Shown: piece by piece, positions 57,096 to 64,000 of the stretch
Numbering within the stretch: position 1 is the first letter of the stretch
Layout of the letters: the number at the start of each line of letters is the position of its first letter
DNA from: Hyphomicrobium sp.
GTDB taxonomy: Bacteria; Pseudomonadota; Alphaproteobacteria; Rhizobiales; Hyphomicrobiaceae
Assembly: GCF_003987855.1 (NCBI RefSeq)
Contig: NZ_RXIZ01000007.1
Coordinates: forward strand, 340,424 to 404,423
Direction of reading: 5' to 3'
Length of the DNA stretch: 64,000 nucleotides
Position numbers and translations under genes: made by a program
The notes under the pieces: generated by a model
Seen by the model: the letters and a program-made list of their open reading frames with translations, nothing else
What the model was told of the DNA's origin: nothing
The model's database searches: none

Positions 57096-57884
57096 ATGAA
57101 AACGGCACCGAAAAAAAGTCCGTTGCGCATTTTGCTTCTCGGCGGCACCACGGAAGCGAGCGCCCTCGCCGAATTCCTGGCCGGCGCTCCAAACGTTAGT
57201 GCGACTCTGTCGTTGGCAGGACGCACCACCAACCCTCCTGCGAGTACGCTTGCGACGCGCATCGGCGGATTCGGGGGAATAGCGGGGCTGTCCCACTATT
57301 TGCGGGACCAAAAGATCGACCTTCTCATCGACGCGACGCACCCGTTTGCAGCGCGCATCAGCGCGAACGCCGTCGACGCCTGTCGCGCATGCGGCGTACC
57401 ATTGCTTGCTGTCGAACGTCCGCCCTGGACGCCGGTCCCTGGTGACGACTGGATCGAGCACGATACTGTCGAAACAGCGATTGCGGCGCTCCCCGCCGAG
57501 GCTCAGAGCGTCTTCTCCGGATTGGGTCGGCAAGCGATCGACGCCCTCCGCCTCGCTCCTCAACATCGCTATCTGATCCGCGTTGTGGATCCGATCGAGC
57601 TTCCGCCTGATCTTTGGCATTGCGAGTTGCTGACAGCGCGCGGACCATTTCGCACAGGCGACGATGCGCGATTGTTCGCGGATTACGACATCCGCTATGT
57701 GCTTTCGAAAAACGCGGGAGGCAGTGCCGCCTACGCCAAAATCGAAGCGGCACGTCAACTCGGCCTCAAGGTCCATATAGTGCGTCGTCCAGCGCTCGCC
57801 GCGCGAACGACCGTGCAATCTGCTGATGAAGCCATGGCATGGATCAGCCAACATCATCGCTCACGCTCCGATCTCGGCGTATAG
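57096..57884 (+). CDS. cobK: Precorrin-6A reductase, inverted within the cob operon
   Basis: CobK (262 residues) reduces precorrin-6A with NADPH to precorrin-6B, the substrate of CobL. It shows LRILLLGGTTEASALAEFLA, DLLIDATHPFAARISANA, VFSGLGRQAID and VLSKNAGGSAAYAKIEAARQLGL, the usual family blocks. It is the only plus-strand gene between cobN and cobB. Its start is 14 bases from that of cobL and its 3' end overlaps cobJ by 31 bases, so a transcript from cobJ to cobL would be antisense to the whole gene. No strong Shine-Dalgarno is seen. Confidence 0.94.
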   Translation: MKTAPKKSPLRILLLGGTTEASALAEFLAGAPNVSATLSLAGRTTNPPASTLATRIGGFGGIAGLSHYLRDQKIDLLIDATHPFAARISANAVDACRACGVPLLAVERPPWTPVPGDDWIEHDTVETAIAALPAEAQSVFSGLGRQAIDALRLAPQHRYLIRVVDPIELPPDLWHCELLTARGPFRTGDDARLFADYDIRYVLSKNAGGSAAYAKIEAARQLGLKVHIVRRPALAARTTVQSADEAMAWISQHHRSRSDLGV

Positions 57885-58612
57885 ACCCACGCACGTCCAT
57901 CGGCGGCTACGACCTTTCGCGTTTCTCGCGATCCGACCATCACCAGGGTGCGCATATCACAAGGCATCTCTGTCGCGTGTGCGAGCGTCGTGACATCGAC
58001 TTCCTCGTCGGCGCGTCCCACAGCGCGAGCGAACACAACGATGGTTTCCGCCGGCAACACCCCGGCTAATAGATCGAATGCCTGTTTGATCTGCTGAGGC
58101 CGCGCTTTCGACGCCGGATTGTAGAGGGCGATGACGAAATCTGCCTCGGCGGCGAGACGCAGACGCTTCTCGATCGTCGCCCATGATTTCAAATTATCCG
58201 ACAGCGAGATCGCGCAGAAGTCATGACCCAGCGGCGCGCCGATCCGCGCTGCCGCCGCGAGCATCGCCGTGACGCCGGGCTCCACGCGAATATCGATCTT
58301 CTCCGCAGACGCCGGGTTCTTCTCCACCGCCTCATAAACGGCAGCCGCCATTGCGAAGACACCCGGATCTCCGCCCGAGACCAACGCCACGCGGCGGCCG
58401 CTTCCGGCGAGATGGAGCGCGCGTTCCGCCCGCGCCAGCTCTTCCCGATTATCCGTCGCTTCAAAAACCTGGCCCGCCTTTGGCGTGAGCCTATTCACGT
58501 AAGGCGCATAGCCCAGGATCATATCCGCGTGGTCCACGGCCTCGGTGGCAGCAGGTGTTACCCAGCCTTCCGGCCCCGGGCCAAGCCCGACAATCGTCAA
58601 CGTCCCGGTCAT
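57854..58612 (-). CDS. cobJ: Precorrin-3B C17-methyltransferase
   Basis: CobJ (252 residues) methylates C17 and drives ring contraction to precorrin-4. TIVGLGPGPEGWVTPAATEAV, ALVSGGDPGVFAMAAAVYEAV and EPGVTAMLAAAARIGAPLGHDFCAISLSD are its class III methyltransferase motifs; YNPASKARPQQIKQA is the acceptor-site segment. ATG 58612 overlaps the cobI stop (ATGA); the frame to 58672 is rejected. It overlaps the inverted cobK by 31 bases. Confidence 0.95.
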   Translation of the reverse strand: MTGTLTIVGLGPGPEGWVTPAATEAVDHADMILGYAPYVNRLTPKAGQVFEATDNREELARAERALHLAGSGRRVALVSGGDPGVFAMAAAVYEAVEKNPASAEKIDIRVEPGVTAMLAAAARIGAPLGHDFCAISLSDNLKSWATIEKRLRLAAEADFVIALYNPASKARPQQIKQAFDLLAGVLPAETIVVFARAVGRADEEVDVTTLAHATEMPCDMRTLVMVGSRETRKVVAADGRAWVYTPRSERER

Positions 58613-59352
58613 GTAATGCGGCGTCCTTTGCCGCCTGGTAGCAGGATGATCGAGAAGTAGGGGACCACGCACTCGCCGAGTTCAGCCAGTCGGGTCACCC
58701 GCTCTCCCGGCATCGTTCCGCGCTCGACGTAGATCGCATCATCAAAGCGCCCCGCACTATGCAAAGCCGCTTTGATCTTCGCGATATTGTGGCCGACTTT
58801 CATGATGACGGCAGCATCGGCATCCTTCAGATGCTTGGCCAATGCGCCTTCATCCAGCGTGCCCGGCAACACCGTCATCACGTCGTCACCGTAGGTGATG
58901 GGGGCACGCGCTGCCGTCCAGCAGCCGGACATGCCAGTAATGCCGGGGATCACCTTCACGTCGTGCGCGGCCTTGATGCGGTCGTACATATGCAGAAACG
59001 ATCCGTAGAAGAATGGATCGCCTTCGCACAGCAACGCCACATCGCGCCCCGCTTGGAGATGCACGATGATCGACGCCGCACTTCGCTCGTAGAAATCGCG
59101 TATCGCTGAGACGTAGCCGTCGTCACGAAAATCGATCTCGGTCGTCACCGGATATTCGAATGCGGTTTCGATCACGTCGGCGCGTATGTGCGCCGTTGCG
59201 ATGGTCCGCGCGTGCCCAGGCCGCCCGGCTTTACGGAAATGCGCGACGACTGGCGCGGCACTCAGCACACGCGCCGCTTTGAGCGTCATCAGCTCCGGGT
59301 CGCCAGGCCCGAGACCGACGCCGAAAAGCGTGCCGGTTTTCGTCTCGGTCAT
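58609..59352 (-). CDS. cobI: Precorrin-2 C20-methyltransferase
   Basis: CobI (247 residues) methylates precorrin-2 at C20 to give precorrin-3A. The protein has GTLFGVGLGPGDPELMTLKAARVL, ALLCEGDPFFYGSFLHMY and KVIPGITGMSGCWTAARAPITYGDD, all of the family, and a SAM-binding MKVGHNIAKIK. It overlaps cobH and cobJ by four bases each. Length is normal. Confidence 0.96.
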   Translation of the reverse strand: MTETKTGTLFGVGLGPGDPELMTLKAARVLSAAPVVAHFRKAGRPGHARTIATAHIRADVIETAFEYPVTTEIDFRDDGYVSAIRDFYERSAASIIVHLQAGRDVALLCEGDPFFYGSFLHMYDRIKAAHDVKVIPGITGMSGCWTAARAPITYGDDVMTVLPGTLDEGALAKHLKDADAAVIMKVGHNIAKIKAALHSAGRFDDAIYVERGTMPGERVTRLAELGECVVPYFSIILLPGGKGRRIT

Positions 59353-59978
59353 TCGACCTCGCTTGCGAGCGCATTGACGGCCGCCGCAGCCATGGCGCTG
59401 CCGCCTTTTCGGCCTTTCACGATCGCGAACGGCACGCGCCCGTCGGCGGCGAGCGCCTCTTTCGACTCTGCTGCGCCGACAAAACCGACGGGCATCCCGA
59501 TCACAGCGGCGGGCAAAGGCGCGCCTTGATCGATCATCTCAAGCAGGCGGAACAGCGCCGTCGGTGCATTGCCGACAACGACCACGGAGCCAGCAAGCTG
59601 CGGCCGCCAAAGCTCCATGGCCGCGGCTGTTCGGGTGTTGCCGATCTCAGAGGCAATCTCGGGAACACGAGGATCGCGCAACGTGCAGATGACGGAATTC
59701 TGGGCAGGCAAGCGGGCGCGGGTAATGCCGTCGGCAACCATCATGGAATCGCACAGAATGGGCGCGCCGGCTTTGATGGCTGCTTCCGCATCATTCGCGA
59801 ACGTCGGAGACATCACGATATCGCGCGCAACCTCGACCATTCCACAGGCGTGGATGATGCGCACGGCGACGCGCTCTTCCACAGGCGACAAGCCTTCAAG
59901 ATCGGCCTCCGCGCGGATGATGGCGAAAGATCGCGCGTAGATGGCCGCGCCGTCGCGAATGTAATCCTGAACTGTCAT
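59349..59978 (-). CDS. cobH: Precorrin-8X methylmutase
   Basis: CobH (209 residues) moves the methyl group from C11 to C12 to form hydrogenobyrinic acid. The catalytic His43 in RIIHACGMVEVARDI is at the same residue number as in the Pseudomonas denitrificans enzyme. ILCDSMMVADGI, VVVGNAPTALFRLLEMI and GMPVGFVGAAESKEAL are further family blocks. It overlaps cobG and cobI by four bases each. Confidence 0.97.
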   Translation of the reverse strand: MTVQDYIRDGAAIYARSFAIIRAEADLEGLSPVEERVAVRIIHACGMVEVARDIVMSPTFANDAEAAIKAGAPILCDSMMVADGITRARLPAQNSVICTLRDPRVPEIASEIGNTRTAAAMELWRPQLAGSVVVVGNAPTALFRLLEMIDQGAPLPAAVIGMPVGFVGAAESKEALAADGRVPFAIVKGRKGGSAMAAAAVNALASEVE

Positions 59979-61246
59979 GCCGCGGCCTCCGTAATGAGCC
60001 GCGAGATCGCCTCGCTGACATCTTCCGCATTGACGGTCTCGATCACGCGCGGTGAATCGGCCGAGCCGTTCCTGATGATGTCATAGCGTCCTTCGCGGCC
60101 GACGAGCGTCAAGCTCGCTTCGCTACGGCGCGCACAACCTTTTTCGCAGCCCGAGATATGAAGCGAGCAGCCACGCAGCGATCCGCTCAGGGCAAATGCG
60201 AGCCGCTGTGCGTCTGCGCGTGTATTCGTGCTCGCGTTCCGGCAAGCCGGTGAGCCGGGACATACGTCCATGTTGAGCCGGATGTCGGTAGCTTGCGTGA
60301 TCAAGCCCGTTGCCGCTGCGACGTGCAAGAATCCTTCTGCTGAATGACCGCCAGCGATCGGGAACACCAGGACGCGCTGCGGACTGGTATGAACCACATC
60401 GGCGCCTGCACTCGGTGCTGCTTCACACAAAGCATCGAGCTGACCCGCGACGATGCGGCCGAAAGGTAAGCCAACGCCAACTGCGTAAACGATGCCGTCA
60501 TGAGCAAGCGCACCGACAATCTCGCCGCGATACTCGTACCTGCTGCTTCTAGCATCCGAAACACTTAAACCGGCTTTTGCGAAGATTGCGGCCGCCCCAT
60601 GACGCGCCACCGCATCGCGCATGCGCCGAAGATCATCGTTACCGCGCGCGAATTCAACAAACGCACGAGCCAGACGGAGCGCGCCGTCGATCACCTGGTC
60701 TCCCGATTGAAGGCGGCACGCCTCGTCCGAACCATCGAGATGGATAAAAAAATCCTCGCCGTCGGCTACCACCATGACATCGCTCGTCCGCCCGCCGACG
60801 CGCGGATCGGCAACGCCCGAAAGGCTGAAGCCGAATTTACCCGGCAGTGCCCAAAGTTGAGGCTCGCACGCGAGATGCTTTTCAAGCCCCCGTGCGAGGT
60901 AGCGAACATCCGCGCGCCCTGGCTCAAGCCCGCTGAGCGGATCGACCACGACATTGCGCACCGCTTCTGCTTCCGACGAGGAATCTAGCAACCCCGCTTC
61001 CCCCAAAGAGGCCAAGACAGATTCGAACGTTGCGTCAGACACGCCGCGAATCTGCAGGTTGCCCCGGTTTGTGAGATCGATCTCGCCGGAGCCGAAACGA
61101 TCAGCAATCATCGCGATAGCACGCAGCGCCGATAGCGAAACCGCACCAGCTCGAGGTCTTACCCGCACAAGCAGCCCGTCGCCCGAGCGCATCGGACGAA
61201 GCGCGCCGGGACACCAGCCTTTCCTCAAGTCCGCCGCAGACGTCAT
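59975..61246 (-). CDS. cobG: Precorrin-3B synthase, oxygen-dependent
   Basis: CobG (423 residues) is a nitrite/sulfite reductase-like monooxygenase that hydroxylates C20 and forms the lactone of precorrin-3B. It begins KGWCPGALRPMRSGDGLLVRVRP and has two ferredoxin-like halves; Fe-S ligands are in CPGSPACRN and CEKGCARR. Its presence marks the aerobic (oxygen-dependent) cobalamin route. The start overlaps the cobN stop and the stop overlaps the cobH start by four bases each. Confidence 0.95.
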   Translation of the reverse strand: MTSAADLRKGWCPGALRPMRSGDGLLVRVRPRAGAVSLSALRAIAMIADRFGSGEIDLTNRGNLQIRGVSDATFESVLASLGEAGLLDSSSEAEAVRNVVVDPLSGLEPGRADVRYLARGLEKHLACEPQLWALPGKFGFSLSGVADPRVGGRTSDVMVVADGEDFFIHLDGSDEACRLQSGDQVIDGALRLARAFVEFARGNDDLRRMRDAVARHGAAAIFAKAGLSVSDARSSRYEYRGEIVGALAHDGIVYAVGVGLPFGRIVAGQLDALCEAAPSAGADVVHTSPQRVLVFPIAGGHSAEGFLHVAAATGLITQATDIRLNMDVCPGSPACRNASTNTRADAQRLAFALSGSLRGCSLHISGCEKGCARRSEASLTLVGREGRYDIIRNGSADSPRVIETVNAEDVSEAISRLITEAAA

Positions 61247-64000
61247 TCGGCTGCCTCGCGCGGCGAATTAGGCTGAGCGTTCAGCCGTTGCAGATCGTTG
61301 CGACGCGGCTGCCATAGGCCGCGCATAATCGCTTCCTCGAAGCGCCGCCGCATTGCCGCCATAGCCTCGGGATTTTCGCGGTCGAGGAACGCGGCGACAA
61401 CTGGATCCCCGAGATAGGCTTCGTAGAGCCTTTCGAATCCCCCCGTGTCGACGGCACGCGCGCTGGCCGCGAATGCGAAGGCCGCATCGACGCTTTGCGC
61501 CATCTCGGCGCCGCCGCGGAAGCCGTGCCGCATCTGTCCTTCGATCCAGCGCGTATTCGCAGCACGACCGTGAATGACGCGGGCACATTCCTCTTGCAGC
61601 GTGCGCACACGCGGCGATTCCGGATTTGCGGTATCACCGTGGTAGAGAGCGACGCCGTCGTTCCCGAGTGCCGCCGCTGCCGCCGCGAATCCGCCCTCGT
61701 GCGCAGCAAAATCTCCGCCCGTCAGGAGATCGATTTCGCCATGATCCTGCACATGCACGAACGCATCGGCAGCTTTAACGCGCTTGCTGAAGCTCTCTGA
61801 GGCAACCCTTTCCCCGCCTTCGCCGTAAGCCGCCTGCGAGCTTTCGAGATAAGCATGACCAAGCGTGCTGCGATCCTGCCAGTCGCCGCGATCGATATGC
61901 TGCATCACACCGGCGCCAAAGCTGCCGCCGGCCGGACCGAAGATGCGATCGAGTTGCATTTCCCGCGCCCACGCGGCCCGGAGCGGATTATCGGTCTCGT
62001 CTTCCGGCAATTCCGCAACGAGTGCCACGGCCGAATTGAAAAGCGAAAGCTGCGCACCGAACATGTCGCGGAAGAGTCCCGAGATGCGCAGCGTGACGTC
62101 CACGCGAGGGCGCCCAAGCTCCGCCAGCGCTTCCGTCTCGATACCGGTCACGCGATAGGATCGCTGATCCCACACCGGCCGCACGCCGAGCAACGCCAGT
62201 GCCGTAGCCAGCTCTTCTCCACCGGTGCGCAGCGTCGCGCTTCCCCAGAGATCGAGAACGATCGCACGCGGCCAGTCGCCGTGATCGGAAAGATAGCGAT
62301 CGAGGATCGCCTTTGCTGCTCTCCTGCCGTTCGCCCATGCGGTTTGCGTCGGCACGCTCCGCGGATCGACACTGTAAAGGTTGCGTCCGGTGGGAAGAAC
62401 ATCCGACCGGCCGCGGCTCGGAGCGCCCGCTGGGCCGGGCTCGACAAATCGCGCAGCGAGCGCCCGTACGATCGCGTCAAGTTCGCCATCATCCAGCACG
62501 TGGAGCCCATCGCGGATGGCAAGCTCTTTCACATCGCAGAGAAAAGCATCGATCCGCGTCAGAGCCTCCACAGCCGGCATGCCCGCTTGAAGCCCACAGC
62601 GCTCTGCAATTCCGGCGCGAAGCGCCGCATCGACGATCTGTTCGGACAACGCTTTCCGACGGCGGGGATCAAGCCCTTCGGCCGAGGAAAACTCGTCAAC
62701 GAGCCGTTCAACTTCGCTGAGCGGACCCGATAACCCAGCCTCCGTCATCGGCGGCGGCTTATGTCCGAGCGCCACGGCCGCTAGCCGGCGCTTTGCTTGG
62801 GCCGCCTCGCCAGGATCGTTGACGATGAAAGGATAGATCATCGGGATCGGGCCGAGAAGCGCGCGCGGCGCACAGCTGTCACTCCCGGCAACGGACTTTC
62901 CGGGCAACCACTCGAGCGTACCATGCGCGCCGAGATGAATGAGCGCATCGATCTTCGCGACGTGGCGCAGCCAGAGATAGAAGGCGACGTAGCTGTGTCG
63001 CGGCGGCGTGGAGGGATCGTGATATTGCGCCTTCCGATCGAGCGCTTGTCCTCTTTCCGGCTGAAGACCGAAGACAACGTTTCCGGCGAACGAGGCCCGG
63101 AACTGAAACGCGCCATCGGACAACGCCTCGTCTTCGTCCGGTGCGCCCCAAGCCGCAAAGACGCTTTCGCGAAACGACTGCGGAAGCTCTTCCAACGCAT
63201 CCCGATAGGCCTCAAGTGGCCACGCCATGGTCTGCGACGGATCGAACGCCTCCATCAACTCGCGAGGATTGAGAGGGTAATTCTGAACCTCGAAGCCTTC
63301 CCGATTCAGACGCGATGCAATCCTGCACGCACTCTCCAAAGCATCGAGGCCGACAGCGTGCGCGATCTGGTCGGGCCGTCCTGGATAGGTCGACAAAAGC
63401 AACCCGACGCGCAGATCAGCCTTTGCTGAGTGGCGCAACCGCGCCCAATTCGCAGCAAGGTTGGCGACATGGGCAACGCCTTCGTTGTACGGCACATGCC
63501 GTAAAAGCGGCATGCCGATGCTCTCCCCCAACGCATCTTCTTCCTTGAAGGAGATGACGCCCGCGAACAATCGTCCATCGAGCTCCGGAAGCACCACATG
63601 CATCGCCAGATCCGAAGCGCCCAGACCGCGCTGCGACTTATCCCAAAGCTTACGCGATGAATTCGCGAGCGCCACTTGCAGGACTGGACAATCGCCCGCG
63701 TCGAGCGGCGACCCGCCATCGCCGTCACGCGCCGCGAATGCAGTGGCATTGATGATGACGTCGGGCGCAAGCTGTTTAAGCTCACGACGGAGCCAATCTG
63801 CGGCATCGGGTGCCTTGAGGCTCGGAAGAAAAACGGCAGTGACCGCAAGCCCCCGGTGGTCAAGAGCGTCGATCAGGGCATCGATCGGCGCAACATCTCC
63901 GGCAAGAAGATGCGAGCGATAAAAAATGACCGCGGCTGCCCCGATATCGCTCTCGTCAACGGCTCGTTCGCGATAAACACCGAAATTCGGGACGTCGCGA
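61243..64000 (-). CDS. cobN: Cobaltochelatase subunit CobN, N-terminal part beyond window
   Basis: The open frame is continuous from base 64000 to the stop at 61243, giving 918 C-terminal residues of a protein normally about 1250-1300 long. CobN with CobS and CobT inserts Co2+ into hydrogenobyrinic acid a,c-diamide using ATP. Visible blocks are AVIFYRSHLLAGDVAPIDALIDAL, LIHLGAHGTLEWLPGKS (porphyrin-site His residues), LPTGRNLYSVDPRSVPT, LDLWGSATLRTGGEE and GPAGGSFGAGVMQHID. Any cobalamin riboswitch would lie beyond the window. The stop is coupled to cobG (ATGA). Confidence 0.96.
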   Translation of the reverse strand, partial: RDVPNFGVYRERAVDESDIGAAAVIFYRSHLLAGDVAPIDALIDALDHRGLAVTAVFLPSLKAPDAADWLRRELKQLAPDVIINATAFAARDGDGGSPLDAGDCPVLQVALANSSRKLWDKSQRGLGASDLAMHVVLPELDGRLFAGVISFKEEDALGESIGMPLLRHVPYNEGVAHVANLAANWARLRHSAKADLRVGLLLSTYPGRPDQIAHAVGLDALESACRIASRLNREGFEVQNYPLNPRELMEAFDPSQTMAWPLEAYRDALEELPQSFRESVFAAWGAPDEDEALSDGAFQFRASFAGNVVFGLQPERGQALDRKAQYHDPSTPPRHSYVAFYLWLRHVAKIDALIHLGAHGTLEWLPGKSVAGSDSCAPRALLGPIPMIYPFIVNDPGEAAQAKRRLAAVALGHKPPPMTEAGLSGPLSEVERLVDEFSSAEGLDPRRRKALSEQIVDAALRAGIAERCGLQAGMPAVEALTRIDAFLCDVKELAIRDGLHVLDDGELDAIVRALAARFVEPGPAGAPSRGRSDVLPTGRNLYSVDPRSVPTQTAWANGRRAAKAILDRYLSDHGDWPRAIVLDLWGSATLRTGGEELATALALLGVRPVWDQRSYRVTGIETEALAELGRPRVDVTLRISGLFRDMFGAQLSLFNSAVALVAELPEDETDNPLRAAWAREMQLDRIFGPAGGSFGAGVMQHIDRGDWQDRSTLGHAYLESSQAAYGEGGERVASESFSKRVKAADAFVHVQDHGEIDLLTGGDFAAHEGGFAAAAAALGNDGVALYHGDTANPESPRVRTLQEECARVIHGRAANTRWIEGQMRHGFRGGAEMAQSVDAAFAFAASARAVDTGGFERLYEAYLGDPVVAAFLDRENPEAMAAMRRRFEEAIMRGLWQPRRNDLQRLNAQPNSPREAAE

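Noticed and set aside
57078-57857. Minus-strand 259-codon frame
   Set aside because: Exact antisense shadow of cobK; cobK has all family motifs.

Overview
The window looks like a GC-rich alphaproteobacterial chromosome, most likely Hyphomicrobiales and perhaps Hyphomicrobium-like. The evidence is the PhyR-NepR-EcfG general stress response, the imuA-imuB-dnaE2 mutasome behind a GTTC-N7-GTTC LexA box, a ROSE-type RNA thermometer before an Hsp20 gene, and the oxygen-dependent cob pathway (cobG). The genus is an inference. It reads as ordinary chromosome: I saw no rRNA, tRNA, CRISPR array, phage or insertion sequence.

Layout. 1-1184: end of an alpha/beta hydrolase gene and a heat-shock hsp20 with RpoH promoter and thermometer. 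1643-7853: gltB-gltD, glutamate synthase. 7865-14062: a degenerate SGNH protein, a lytic transglycosylase, galE, galU and kdsD (envelope sugar metabolism). 14072-17857: NfeD and SPFH partners, ferrochelatase, a CHAD protein. 17978-24218: thiE, thiG, thiS and thiO, split by a large opposite-strand LplT-PlsC-acyl-ACP synthetase fusion. 24256-26885: gamma-glutamyltransferase, a cupin and a small secreted Cys-rich protein. 26949-32896: SOS mutasome. 33236-36410: L,D-transpeptidase, lipA, hyi.

36424-44888 is a sulfate-assimilation region: cysT-cysW-cysA-cysB, a newly noticed 31-residue membrane peptide in front of cysT, an XRE-cupin regulator, a porin, an RBBP9-type hydrolase and a sulfate-binding protein. 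A 28-base motif occurs three times, each 61-64 bases before the start codon of the peptide-cysTWAB operon, the XRE-cupin gene and sbp. It is probably the regulon's operator. 44999-48693 holds a DUF2946, DUF2796, ABC ATPase, FtsX-like permease, DUF3299 cluster, probably a metal-linked envelope transporter.

48879-53279 is the general stress response locus: an HWE-type sensor kinase, a candidate EcfG-driven C-rich small RNA, a DUF1328 gene with its own EcfG-type promoter, phyR, and nepR-ecfG with an EcfG-like promoter. 53398-64000 is a translationally coupled aerobic cobalamin operon (cobN-G-H-I-J-L-E-M-B) with cobK inverted inside it; cobN runs off the end.

The most promising undescribed items are the EcfG-promoter small RNA near 51027-51134, the three-copy sulfur operator, and the cys leader membrane peptide.
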